64,000 nucleotides of DNA from Pseudomonadota bacterium. Its GTDB lineage: Bacteria; Pseudomonadota; Gammaproteobacteria; Burkholderiales; Burkholderiaceae_C. Numbering within the stretch: the stretch's first letter is position 1; each line of letters begins with the position of its first letter. Below, in pieces: positions 53,233-61,209 of the stretch. The position numbers and the translations under genes were made by a program. The notes under the pieces are model-generated. The model was not told the DNA's origin. It did no database searches and saw nothing but the letters and a program-made list of their open reading frames with translations. The stretch lies in contig JAFEEG010000001.1 in the NCBI GenBank assembly GCA_018241225.1, positions 372,001-436,000 on the forward strand. The letters are read 5' to 3'.

Positions 53233-54012
53233 ATGGCCAACGAAACCCAACAGCCCCTGCAGCTGAACCTCGGATCGCTGCGCAGCGCGATGTCGCTGAC
53301 GCTGCACACCCACCACGCTTCGCGCATCTGGCATGGCCGAGCGCCCGCCGAGGGCCGGCCCGGGATCATCGGCCTCAATGGCTACATCAGCGTGATGAAC
53401 AAGATGAAGCGCGGCGCCGAGCAGGACGATCCCTACTCGGATTTCTGGATGCTGCGCATCGAGGACAAGCTGACGCAGACCAAGACGAGCTTGCAGGCGC
53501 TGCGCGAGCAGGTGGACCAGGCACTGGCCGACGTGCCGTCTGCGCTTTCGCTGGGCGAGAACATGAACGTGCAGCCCGTGAAGCTGCCGCTGTTCGTCAA
53601 CGCGCAGCTCGGCTTCATGGCGGTATACCTGCTAGCCGACTATGACGACCTGGCGCGCAAGCTGATCCTCGCCCATCACACCGCACTGATCGACCGCAGT
53701 ACGTTGGAACGATGGCTCAACGACGGCGCGCACGCGCTGCGCAGCCTGTTCTCCCTGGCACAGCAGTACCGCTACTCCGGCGCGACGCGCGACGACTTCG
53801 CCTCGAAGAACGCGGTGGCGCGGACGGCCCTGGAGAAGTTCGGCGAGCTGCCGCAGGACGTGCTCGAAGGCACGCGCCGCTCGCGCTTTGCGCCACCGAT
53901 CGCGCGGCGGGCAGGCAAGCCTGGTGCAGCCGCTGAGGCCGCGCCCGTCGCTGGCGCAGCCGACGTGGCGGTCGACGACCACGGCCAGGATGACGAAGGC
54001 GCCAAGACATGA
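53233..54012 (+). CDS. PFL_4669-family ICE protein
   Basis: 259 residues. The body (SLRSAMSLTLHTHHASRIWHGRAPAEGRPGIIGLNGYISVMNKMKRGAEQDDPYSDFWMLRIEDKL) matches the TIGR03761 family, found only in ICEs of this type, always near ssb and topB. The C-terminal 40 residues are acidic and Ala-rich. No enzymatic motif is visible. Its stop overlaps the next start (ATGA). Confidence 0.9.
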   Translation: MANETQQPLQLNLGSLRSAMSLTLHTHHASRIWHGRAPAEGRPGIIGLNGYISVMNKMKRGAEQDDPYSDFWMLRIEDKLTQTKTSLQALREQVDQALADVPSALSLGENMNVQPVKLPLFVNAQLGFMAVYLLADYDDLARKLILAHHTALIDRSTLERWLNDGAHALRSLFSLAQQYRYSGATRDDFASKNAVARTALEKFGELPQDVLEGTRRSRFAPPIARRAGKPGAAAEAAPVAGAADVAVDDHGQDDEGAKT

Positions 54013-54560
54013 CGGCATCGTCCTCCATCGGCCAATCGGCGCGCTTCCTGCCGCTGGAACAGGCGGACTTCCAGCGCCTGGAACACGCGGGCTACTTAAA
54101 AGGCCTTTTACAGCCTTTTAAAGGTAAGGGGAGTCTGGAGGCCTGGGCCAACCAGTGCATTGCCCTACGCGACGACTTGATCGCGCTGACCCAGCGGCGC
54201 GTGCTGCAACAGGCGCGGGCCTATCCGTTCAGCTTGCTTGACGTGCAACTGGCCCAGCAGACCACTGGCGCAGGCACAACCTTCCTGCGCTGGCGCAACC
54301 ACGACCGTTCCTCGATGGGCGTGGCGCTGTGGGAATCGCTGCTCGACCGCCCAGCGACACCGGCCTCGCTGATCGACGACCTGTACGCGATGGAGCTGCA
54401 GCGCATCGTGCTGAACATGCAGATCAGCCTCCTTCACACGCTGGGCCGCCAGGCCCAGGAGTGCGCCAGCAAGGCCGCGCAGGCCGAAGCGGCTTACCTG
54501 CGGCGTGTCCACGGGCATGCCGCGTCCGTTCCATCCACCACCCCCAAGGAGTCACCATGA
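54009..54560 (+). CDS. DUF3158-family ICE protein
   Basis: A 183-residue helical protein of the DUF3158 family (FLRWRNHDRSSMGVALWESLLDRPATP), conserved between PFL_4669 and ssb in these elements. Start overlaps the upstream stop. Codons about 30-38 include an AT-rich patch (AAAAGGCCTTTTACAGCCTTTT at 54098) unlike the surrounding GC-rich DNA. Function unknown. Confidence 0.87.
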   Translation: MTASSSIGQSARFLPLEQADFQRLEHAGYLKGLLQPFKGKGSLEAWANQCIALRDDLIALTQRRVLQQARAYPFSLLDVQLAQQTTGAGTTFLRWRNHDRSSMGVALWESLLDRPATPASLIDDLYAMELQRIVLNMQISLLHTLGRQAQECASKAAQAEAAYLRRVHGHAASVPSTTPKESP

Positions 54561-54940
54561 GCACGCACTTCGTCGGCGAAGGCAACATCGGTTCTGCGCC
54601 GGACTACCGCGAATTCCCCAACGGCAACGACGAGCCGCGCCGGCTGCTGCGCCTGAACGTCTACTTCGACAATCCGATCCCGAAGAAGGACGGCGAGTTC
54701 GAGGACCGCGGCGGCTTCTGGGCGCCGGTGGAGCTGTGGCATCGCGATGCCGACCACTGGAAAGACCTGTACCAGAAAGGCATGCGCGTGCTGGTGGAAG
54801 GCCGGACCGTGAAGGACGAGTGGGAGGACGCCGACGACAACGAGCGCACGACCTTCAAGATCGAGGCTCGGCGCGTGGGCATCCTGCCGTACCGCATCGA
54901 GTCCGTGACCCTCAATGCCAAGCCGGCCGGCGGGCAGTAG
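54557..54940 (+). CDS. ssb: Single-stranded DNA-binding protein of the ICE
   Basis: A 127-residue OB-fold protein (FVGEGNIGSAPDYREF; RRLLRLNVYFDNPIPKKDGEFEDRGGFWAPVELWH; VLVEGRTVKDEW). It lacks the acidic DDIPF tail of housekeeping SSB, as usual for ICE versions. ATG at 54557 follows AAGGAGTCACC and overlaps the DUF3158 stop. It would coat single-stranded transfer DNA. Confidence 0.93.
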   Translation: MSTHFVGEGNIGSAPDYREFPNGNDEPRRLLRLNVYFDNPIPKKDGEFEDRGGFWAPVELWHRDADHWKDLYQKGMRVLVEGRTVKDEWEDADDNERTTFKIEARRVGILPYRIESVTLNAKPAGGQ

Positions 54941-55009
54941 CGCGCCGATCGCCCGTTCTCGCGACGCCCGAGGGCGGCTGTAGCAACCGTCAGACGCCCG
55001 CCATGCACC

Positions 55010-55030
55010 AGCTATCCCCAGGGGATAGCT
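55010..55030. promoter_or_regulatory. ICE operator palindrome, copy 3
   Basis: TATCCCCAGGGGATA with AGC/GCT flanks, as in copy 1. It lies between ssb and topB, 219 bp before the topB ATG. Confidence 0.6.
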
Positions 55031-55238
55031 CCAGGGTGTTCCACCGAGTTCCAGTCGCCCTCCCGAAACGGCGCTTCCGCTGCGCCAGCCGCTGCGGTCT
55101 TGCTCACACCGCTGCGGCAACGCATCGCCTGCCGATCACAAAGCGGTGTCTGCGCCAATCGGCTTCCTTGCTGCCGTCCTTCACTGGCCCGGCCAAGCTG
55201 TGGACATCCAATGAAACGCACACTTCCAAGGAGGCTTC

Positions 55239-57269
55239 ATGCGCGTATTCCTGTGCGAGAAGCCGTCCCAGGGCAAGGACATCGCCCGTGTGCTGGGCGC
55301 CGGCCAACGCGGCAACGGCTGCTACAGCGGTCCCGGTGTCGTCGTGACCTGGTGCATCGGTCATCTGGTCGAGGCGGTTCCGCCCGAAGGCTACGGCGAG
55401 CAGTACAAGCGCTGGGCCATCGAACAACTGCCCATTCTTCCCGAGCGCTGGCGTGTCGAGCCCAAGGCGGCGACCGCGGCGCAGTTCAAGGTCGTGCAGC
55501 AGCTCGTCGCCAAGGCGGGCGAACTGGTGATCGCGACCGACGCCGATCGTGAAGGCGAGATGATCGCCCGCGAAATCATCGAGCTGTGCGGCTACCGCGG
55601 CCCGATCCAGCGGCTGTGGCTGTCGGCGCTCAACGATGCGTCCATCCGTAAGGCCCTGGGCGCGCTCAAGCCCTCGGCCGAGACGCTGCCGCTGTACTTC
55701 TCCGCGCTCGCCCGATCGCGCGCCGACTGGCTGATCGGGATGAACCTGAGTCGCCTGTTCACGCTGCTGGGTCGGCAGGCCGGCTACAACGGCGTGCTGT
55801 CGGTCGGGCGCGTGCAGACGCCGACGCTCAAGCTGGTGGTGGACCGTGATCGCGAGATCGCGCGCTTCGTCTCGGTGCCGTTCTGGGTCATCGACGTGGC
55901 CCTTTCACATGCGGGCCAGTCCTTCGTCGCAAGCTGGGTGCCGCCACAGGGCAGCACCGACGACGCCGGCCGCTGCCTGCAGCAGCCGGTGGCGCAGCAG
56001 GCCGCCGAGCGCCTGCGCGCGGCCGGCGCCGCCCAGGTGCTGTCGGTGGAAACCGAACGCGTGCGCGAAGGCCCGCCGCTGCCGTTCGACCTCGGCACCC
56101 TGCAGGAGGTGTGTTCCAAGCAATTGGGCCTCGATGTGCAGGAGACGCTGGACATTGCCCAGGCGCTGTACGAGACGCACAAGGCGACGACATATCCGCG
56201 CTCGGATTCGGGCTACCTGCCCGAAAGCATGCTGGCCGAGGTGCCGGCCGTCCTCGACAGCTTGGTTAAGACTGATCCCAGCCTGCGGCCGCTGATCGAC
56301 CGCCTGGATCGCCAGCAGCGTTCGCGGGCCTGGAACGACAGCAAGATCACGGCACACCACGGCATCATTCCGACGCTGGAACCGGCCAACCTCTCGGTGA
56401 TGAGCGAGAAGGAGCTGGCCGTCTACCGGCTGATCCGCGCCCACTACCTCGCGCAGTTCCTGCCGCATCACGAGTTCGACCGGACGGTGGCGCAGCTCAC
56501 GTGCGGCGGGCAGTCGCTGGTGGCGGTCGGCAAGCAGATCGCAGGGGCCGGATGGCGCCAGGTACTGGCGGCGCCAGAGGCCGAGGACGGTGACGGCGAG
56601 GACGCACAGCGCGGGCAGGTGCTGCCGGCGCTGCGTGCTGGAGCATCCTGCCAGGTCGGCCAGGTCGAACTGAAGGCGTTGAAGACGCTGCCACCCAAGC
56701 CCTACACGCAGGGCGAGCTGGTCAAGGCCATGAAGGGCGTCGCCAAGCTCGTGACCGACCCGCGCCTGAAGCAGAAGCTCAAGGACACCACGGGCATCGG
56801 CACCGAGGCGACGCGCGCCAACATCATCAGCGGGCTGCTGGCCCGCGGTTATCTCTTGAAGAAGGGCCGCGCCATCCGCGCGTCGGATGCGGCCTTCACG
56901 TTGATCGACGCGGTGCCGGCGGCCATCGCCGACCCGGGCACGACGGCGGTGTGGGAGCAGGCGCTGGACATGATCGAGGGCGGCCAGATGACGCTAGACA
57001 CCTTCATCGCCAAGCAATCGAGCTGGGTCGCCCAGCTCGTGCAGCAGTACCGCGGCGCCACGCTCGCCATCAAGTTGCCGCCCGCGCCGAGCTGCCCGCA
57101 ATGCGGCGCCCCGATGCGCCAGCGCAGCGGCAAGAGCGGCGCGTTCTGGTCCTGCAGCCGCTACCCGGACTGCAAGGGCACGCAGCCGGTCGAAGATGCC
57201 GCGGCGGGCAAGCGCGGAGCATCCGGCCGTACCTCCGGCCCACCGCGTCGGCGCCCCAAGGGGAACTGA
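55239..57269 (+). CDS. topB: DNA topoisomerase III of the ICE
   Basis: A 676-residue type IA topoisomerase: Toprim acidic motif ATDADREGEM, catalytic Tyr in TTYPRSDSGYLPE, and a C-terminal zinc finger CPQCGAPMRQRSGKSGAFWSC...C. AAGGAGG lies 4 nt before the ATG. ICE-borne copies probably resolve replication or transfer intermediates. Followed by an 800-base non-coding leader. Confidence 0.96.
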   Translation: MRVFLCEKPSQGKDIARVLGAGQRGNGCYSGPGVVVTWCIGHLVEAVPPEGYGEQYKRWAIEQLPILPERWRVEPKAATAAQFKVVQQLVAKAGELVIATDADREGEMIAREIIELCGYRGPIQRLWLSALNDASIRKALGALKPSAETLPLYFSALARSRADWLIGMNLSRLFTLLGRQAGYNGVLSVGRVQTPTLKLVVDRDREIARFVSVPFWVIDVALSHAGQSFVASWVPPQGSTDDAGRCLQQPVAQQAAERLRAAGAAQVLSVETERVREGPPLPFDLGTLQEVCSKQLGLDVQETLDIAQALYETHKATTYPRSDSGYLPESMLAEVPAVLDSLVKTDPSLRPLIDRLDRQQRSRAWNDSKITAHHGIIPTLEPANLSVMSEKELAVYRLIRAHYLAQFLPHHEFDRTVAQLTCGGQSLVAVGKQIAGAGWRQVLAAPEAEDGDGEDAQRGQVLPALRAGASCQVGQVELKALKTLPPKPYTQGELVKAMKGVAKLVTDPRLKQKLKDTTGIGTEATRANIISGLLARGYLLKKGRAIRASDAAFTLIDAVPAAIADPGTTAVWEQALDMIEGGQMTLDTFIAKQSSWVAQLVQQYRGATLAIKLPPAPSCPQCGAPMRQRSGKSGAFWSCSRYPDCKGTQPVEDAAAGKRGASGRTSGPPRRRPKGN

Positions 57270-57475
57270 CGCCCACGTCTCCCTCTGCCACGCCGGCTCT
57301 TGCCGACGGCGGGGCAAACCTCCCGCACCCCGCGGGACTCCCCAGCGCGCGTTCCCTTCTGCAACGGTGTGCGCGTCCTGCACAGGCCTCACGGCTGGCA
57401 GGGCGAGAAGGTCATTGCTCCGTCGAATCCCGCTCGCCGCGATTCCGCTGATCGAAGTGCTTCCGTCCATCCGCG

Positions 57476-57528
57476 AGCGGTCTCCTGACGCCTTGGCCCG
57501 CAAGGCTGCGAGGTGCCAGGAGACTGCT
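57476..57528 (+). ncRNA. Candidate structured RNA
   Basis: AGCGGTCTCCTG (57476-57487) pairs with CAGGAGACTGCT (57517-57528) over 12 pairs with one G-U. Inside, GCCTTG (57490-57495) pairs with CAAGGC (57501-57506). Orientation is inferred from the neighbouring genes. Confidence 0.45.
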
Positions 57529-57857
57529 TGCGGTCGTCGGTATTCGGTGCCGGTGCCCGCCGGCGAAATAACGGGCTCCCTTTGTGTGTGGATACACGCC
57601 AGAGGATGCCGGCCCCAGCCACGAAACGGGCCGGGTGAGATTGCTGACGCAGCGAATGGCTTTGACGACGGCCTGGCCTGCTTGCAACCCACAGGTGGAT
57701 TGATTCTTCTCCCGCCGCAGTCCTTCGGGACTTCGGCGCCTTTGTCGTGAGCAGACGGATCGTGCATCGGTTCCTGCACCAGCACTTGGGGCAAACCGGA
57801 CGGCGTTCGGTTCCGTTTGATCGGCGACGGCACGCAACGGCGCTTCCATCCTTCCCG

Positions 57858-57915
57858 CATGTGTCGCTGACGGTCGTCAGCACCATGCCCTGGCAGCCCC
57901 GGTCTTCAAGGCTGC
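57858..57915 (+). ncRNA. Repeated two-hairpin RNA motif, copy 1
   Basis: Hairpin 1 is GCTGAC GGTC GTCAGC (57866-57881). After CATGCCC, hairpin 2 is GCAGCC (57893-57898) with GGCTGC (57910-57915), loop containing GGTCTTCAA. Copies at 61028 and 62575 keep the same pairing with different bases. It precedes the gene at 58074. Confidence 0.65.
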
Positions 57916-58006
57916 AACGCTCCTCGCCGCGTTGACCGATCCAGTCCGCTTCGCACCGACCACCGCGGACGCGCGTCGCCACGACGCGGGTGCTTTTCAT
58001 GTTCAA

Positions 58007-58035
58007 CCCTTCGGGAGTCTTCCGCTCCCGAAGGG
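58007..58035 (+). promoter_or_regulatory. Leader hairpin before 58074 gene
   Basis: CCCTTCGGGAG and CTCCCGAAGGG form a perfect 11-pair stem with a seven-base loop, 38 bases before the ATG. No T run follows, so it is more likely a translation or stability element than a terminator. Confidence 0.5.
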
Positions 58036-58073
58036 GCGTGGTGCTCCCGGTCTTCAACCACCAGGAGAAAACC

Positions 58074-58325
58074 ATGTCCCTTGCGTTCGCATCGGCACCT
58101 TTGAGTGCTGAACAGGCCCGCGCCGAATCCATCGGCTACCAGGCCCTGGCCTACGTCGGCAAGCGCCTGCCCCTGCAGGTGCTGTGCAGCGCGGCCGGCC
58201 ACTACATCGGCACCGCCGATGCGGACGGTCCGGTCTCGCGCGAGTCGGTCAGCTACTTCCGCTCGCACCACGCCGCCGAGCACGCCCTGCAAACGGGCCG
58301 CTGGCAGCAGCGCCTCCACCTGTGA
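58074..58325 (+). CDS. Small ICE protein
   Basis: 83 residues with AGGAG upstream of the ATG. The middle (ESIGYQALAYVGKRLPLQVLCSAAGHYIGTADADGPVSRESVSYF) looks globular. It belongs to the set of short conserved proteins after topB in ICEs of this family; no function is known. Preceded by an 800-base structured leader. Confidence 0.75.
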   Translation: MSLAFASAPLSAEQARAESIGYQALAYVGKRLPLQVLCSAAGHYIGTADADGPVSRESVSYFRSHHAAEHALQTGRWQQRLHL

Positions 58326-58350
58326 TGTCCAACCACCAGGAGCCCATGTC

Positions 58351-58743
58351 ATGAACCGTGCCCTGCCTCAAGAGGTACTTGATCAGATCGAGCTGGAACA
58401 CCAGCACTTCGCCGCCGCGCCCCAAGCCTTCTTCGAGGCGTGGAAACGCGGCGTCCACATCGCCGGTGCCGAATGGTTCGGCGACGGCACCCGCGAAGGC
58501 CTGCAGCGTGCCACCACCAAGTGGGATCTGCGGCCGAAGCTGCTGATGCTCAACGACGCCCTCGGTGTCCTGAGCAGCGGCCAGCGGATGTTCCTGTCCG
58601 CGATGGTGAGCTTCTACAACGCCCGCGAGGGCGGCGCGATGCTCAAGAGTTGCGGCTTCGAGGGTCTGTCCGACCTGGGTGGCCTCGACCTGGAACGGCG
58701 CAAGGTCATCGCCGACCTGACCATGAACTACAACGGCTGGTAA
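58351..58743 (+). CDS. ICE protein of unknown function
   Basis: A 130-residue mostly helical protein (EVLDQIELEHQHFAAAPQAFFEAWKRGVHIAGAEWFG; VLSSGQRMFLSAMVSFYNAREGGAMLKSCGF). ATG at 58351 has AGGAG 8 nt upstream. It lies 25 bp after the preceding gene. Not recognised outside ICEs. Confidence 0.75.
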   Translation: MNRALPQEVLDQIELEHQHFAAAPQAFFEAWKRGVHIAGAEWFGDGTREGLQRATTKWDLRPKLLMLNDALGVLSSGQRMFLSAMVSFYNAREGGAMLKSCGFEGLSDLGGLDLERRKVIADLTMNYNGW

Positions 58744-58785
58744 ACCGCGCTGCCGTCTGCCGATCTTCTTTTCTTCCTATCCCAT

Positions 58786-58822
58786 GAGGGACATGCGTCC
58801 CCGTTTCGGGGCCATGTCCCTC
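58786..58822 (+). terminator. Strong hairpin between 58351 and 58844 genes
   Basis: GAGGGACATG (58786-58795) pairs with CATGTCCCTC (58813-58822); inside, CCCCG TTT CGGGG. TCCTTAATTTCTC follows. It can be a terminator of the upstream gene or a leader hairpin of the downstream one, whose ribosome site is 13 bases later. Confidence 0.6.
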
Positions 58823-58843
58823 CTTAATTTCTCAGGAGCGATC

Positions 58844-59308
58844 ATGTCCCGAATTCCTTCCATCGCCGTCGTCCTTGAAGGCGGCCCCGTCCAAACCATC
58901 ATCGTCCAGGATTGGTCCGGTGCGATCCCGCTTCCGCGAATCGCGATCGTCGACTACGACACCGAAGGTGCGGGCGACGACGGGATCACCCGCTTTTTGA
59001 TAGGCGACGATCCGGCCGAAGCAGTCTGCCGCATCGAGGCACCGGGCGTGTACGAATCCCTCCGGGATTCGCTGTCGCCCAAAGCCGTGCTTGCGGCGAT
59101 GGGCGCGACCGACGATGACGAGAAACCCTCGCCAGCGCTGGTGCTCGCGCGCGAAGTACGCCAGAGCATCTCCGACCTGGATGCCCGGCTCGATCGCCTG
59201 GAACAGGCACCGACCGGCGACGATCTACAACGCGCTGTACCAGCTCGCCAACGGCGGCTTGATCGACCTGTTGAAAGCCCTAGGCGATCCCACGGACTTC
59301 GGCACTGA
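58844..59308 (+). CDS. ICE protein of unknown function, C-terminus frameshifted
   Basis: A 154-residue protein as read, with AGGAG before the ATG. The first 125 residues look normal (VVLEGGPVQTIIVQDW; DDEKPSPALVLAREVRQSISDLDARLDRLEQAPTGDD). The remainder is Arg-rich and atypical, while the next frame over the same DNA reads YNALYQLANGGLIDLLKALGDPTDFGTDP up to a stop at 59318. Removing one base at about 59225 joins GDD to YNALYQL. So a one-base insertion, or a sequencing error, has replaced the natural C-terminus. Confidence 0.7.
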   Translation: MSRIPSIAVVLEGGPVQTIIVQDWSGAIPLPRIAIVDYDTEGAGDDGITRFLIGDDPAEAVCRIEAPGVYESLRDSLSPKAVLAAMGATDDDEKPSPALVLAREVRQSISDLDARLDRLEQAPTGDDLQRAVPARQRRLDRPVESPRRSHGLRH

Positions 59309-59326
59309 TCCTCGCTGACCTATCAC

Positions 59327-59358
59327 AGCCCGGAGCCCTTGCGGCCTCGGGCTTTTCC
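59327..59358 (+). terminator. Rho-independent terminator
   Basis: AGCCCG and CGGGCT form the base of a GC-rich hairpin followed by TTTTCCC, just after the 58844 gene. Confidence 0.7.
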
Positions 59359-59417
59359 CTGCGGATGCCATCGTCCACAGGGACGTGGCTCTGCGCCTTC
59401 ATCCCAAAGGAGCCACC

Positions 59418-60116
59418 ATGGCTAACAACTACTACGACGCCACGGGCGTCCTGATGCTCGAACGCGTCACACCCGTCATCACCGCGCTGTTCGGTGGTTT
59501 CAATCTGGACGAATCCTACCCAGGCAACGGGCAGGCCTACGTCGCTCGCATCTCCGAATCCAACGATCCGCAATGGAGCGATGTGCTCGAGAACCTGACC
59601 AATCTGGCGGCCCAGCTCGACCTGCCGTCGCCGGACGACGAAGATTCGGAGGCCATCACGATGGCGGCGATCATCGAAGCGCTGGCCAAGCACTTCGACG
59701 CCGACCAGGACCCGAAGCTGCGGAACCTCGTCGAACACCATCAGTTCGAAGATTCGGCGGACCTCGAAGCCCTGCTGTTGATCGCTTCTTGCTTCAACGA
59801 CGGCCACAACCTGGCCGCCATCCAGTTCGAGGGCTGCTGGCATTGCAGCAAACCGCGGCTATTCGAGTTCGGCGGCGAGGGCTGCTTTCTCAGTCGGGAG
59901 TTGAATCTGTTCAGCGCTTCCAGCCAGGCACTGCACCTCGGGTTGGAATTGCGCCAAGCGATCCTCGCAGGCGACCTCGACAAGGCCGCCGCCAGGATCG
60001 CCAAGGAAACGCTATCGCTGCTTGCCGGCATCGACGGGGAACCGCTTCGCGATCGTCTGCGCAGGCGGGTCGTCGAACATCTGCTCAGCACTTCGTCATC
60101 AATGGCGCCGATCTGA
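59418..60116 (+). CDS. ICE protein of unknown function
   Basis: A 232-residue acidic protein. AAAGGAG precedes the ATG at 59418, and a nine-pair leader hairpin with one bulge (59367-59389) lies 29 bases before it. Segments such as FGGFNLDESYPGNGQAYVARISESNDPQWSDVLENLTNLAAQLDL and a CWHCSKPRLFEFGGEGCFLSRE patch with two Cys pairs are seen. Not recognised as an enzyme. Confidence 0.75.
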   Translation: MANNYYDATGVLMLERVTPVITALFGGFNLDESYPGNGQAYVARISESNDPQWSDVLENLTNLAAQLDLPSPDDEDSEAITMAAIIEALAKHFDADQDPKLRNLVEHHQFEDSADLEALLLIASCFNDGHNLAAIQFEGCWHCSKPRLFEFGGEGCFLSRELNLFSASSQALHLGLELRQAILAGDLDKAAARIAKETLSLLAGIDGEPLRDRLRRRVVEHLLSTSSSMAPI

Positions 60117-60138
60117 CCAGTCGCCATTTCATTCACCC

Positions 60139-60159
60139 GCTGGGGATTCAATCCCCAGC
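60139..60159. promoter_or_regulatory. Inverted repeat before 60199 gene
   Basis: GCTGGGGATT C AATCCCCAGC: 10-base arms with a single central C, 40 bases before the ATG. The half-site GGGGAT is the same as in the TATCCCCAGGGGATA operators but with the arms in reverse order. An extra GGGGATT follows. Confidence 0.45.
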
Positions 60160-60198
60160 AGGGGATTGCCCCGGCCATACTTTGCTGGAGCGAACTCC

Positions 60199-60915
60199 AT
60201 GTCCCAAATCGACAACCCATTTGCCCGCGGATATCAGAACCCGCGCATTGTCCGAACACTCCTCATCACATACGAGAACGATTGCCCGCCGATTTGGCGA
60301 CCGCTGCATGCCAGCCAGATTCATCTGTCCGACGACCAAGTCGCGCTGTTTCCCTGTCTGATCGGCAAGGACTTCGCGCTAATTACTGAAGGGCAGGAGA
60401 TATCTCACGAGCTGGAGATCCAGTGCGAAACGGTGGGCATCGTGCGCATCGTGGTCTACGCCATCGAGGCGGACGACTTCGATGGTCGACCCGTCCATGT
60501 AGGCGATGCCTACTCCGAGGAGGCCGCGCGCCAGGTGGTGCGGCGCCTGCGCTTCGAGACCGGCTATTACAGCCGGTGCTGGGAGATCAGCAGCGCGCAC
60601 CTCGACGCCGAGGCGCATCGGTTCCTCGCGGAGCTGGCGGACATCGCCACGCCGACGCTGTTCTTGTTCATAGCCTTCCGCATCCCGTACAGCCCGGCCA
60701 TCGGGTTAAAGCTGATTGCCACGCCATGGACCGATGAGAACCTGCGCGCGGTCGAAGGCATCACCGCCAAGCGGCTGATGCAGGAACACCGCAAGAAGGG
60801 CATGCCGGAATCTCTGGTGCATGTGCTGCACCTGGCCGCGCTTGCCGACGTGCGCATGCTGGTCTTCGATGCCGACGCGCAGGTGCTGGACGGCCTGCCG
60901 ATCTACGACGACTGA
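60199..60915 (+). CDS. ICE protein of unknown function
   Basis: 238 residues, ATG at 60199 after TGGAGCGAACTCC. Contains IVRTLLITYENDCPPIWRPLHASQIHLSDDQVALFPCLIGKDFAL and later a beta-rich stretch (ADIATPTLFLFIAFRIPYSPAIGLKLIATPW). Two internal helices near the end (ITAKRLMQEHRKKGMPESLVHVLHLAALADVRML). A clear terminator follows. Function unknown. Confidence 0.75.
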   Translation: MSQIDNPFARGYQNPRIVRTLLITYENDCPPIWRPLHASQIHLSDDQVALFPCLIGKDFALITEGQEISHELEIQCETVGIVRIVVYAIEADDFDGRPVHVGDAYSEEAARQVVRRLRFETGYYSRCWEISSAHLDAEAHRFLAELADIATPTLFLFIAFRIPYSPAIGLKLIATPWTDENLRAVEGITAKRLMQEHRKKGMPESLVHVLHLAALADVRMLVFDADAQVLDGLPIYDD

Positions 60916-60925
60916 CACCACTTTT

Positions 60926-60953
60926 CGAGCCCCCACGCGGGGCTCGTTTCCTT
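60926..60953 (+). terminator. Rho-independent terminator
   Basis: CGAGCCCC, five-base loop, GGGGCTCG, then TTTCCTTTCT. Eight perfect pairs, 11 bases after the stop of the 60199 gene. Confidence 0.85.
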
Positions 60954-61027
60954 TCTGGACGAAGCCGGTGGTCGCGCAGTGCTGATTCCCCCGCGACGCT
61001 GGCCCTGTACCTGACGCACGCTGCTCG

Positions 61028-61084
61028 CATGTTCGCTGGCGTTGCTGGCAAGCATGCCCAGGCAGTCGAGACCTTCGAGGCTGC
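61028..61084 (+). ncRNA. Repeated two-hairpin RNA motif, copy 2
   Basis: Hairpin 1 GCTGGC GTT GCTGGC (61035-61049) pairs using two G-U wobbles; hairpin 2 is GCAGTC (61062-61067) with GGCTGC (61079-61084), one G-U. CATGCCCAGG between them is shared with the other copies. It precedes the gene at 61210. Confidence 0.6.
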
Positions 61085-61209
61085 GGTGCGGTTCGCCGTG
61101 CTGGTTGTTTTTCCTTCCACGGGCGCATGCGCGTCCATCCACCTCACCCCCAAGGGACACACTTCCCTTGCGGGCGGAAGTTCCTTGGATTGCCACAAGG
61201 AGCCTCCCA

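Larger units (their letters stand above)
57270..58073. other. Long structured leader between topB and the next ICE gene
   Basis: About 800 bases with no convincing gene. It contains two structured elements: a 12-pair stem at 57476-57528, and a copy of the repeated two-hairpin motif at 57858-57915. A perfect 11-pair hairpin at 58007-58035 (CCCTTCGGGAG, loop, CTCCCGAAGGG) lies just before the ribosome site. Confidence 0.6.

Noticed and set aside
57196..57750. 184-codon frame over the topB 3' end and leader
   Set aside because: Starts inside topB in another frame and is Pro/Arg-rich as expected of shadow frames in GC-rich DNA.
60139..60159. Fourth copy of the TATCCCCAGGGGATA operator
   Set aside because: The half-sites are in the opposite order (GGGGAT then ATCCCC), so it is recorded as a variant and not counted as a copy.
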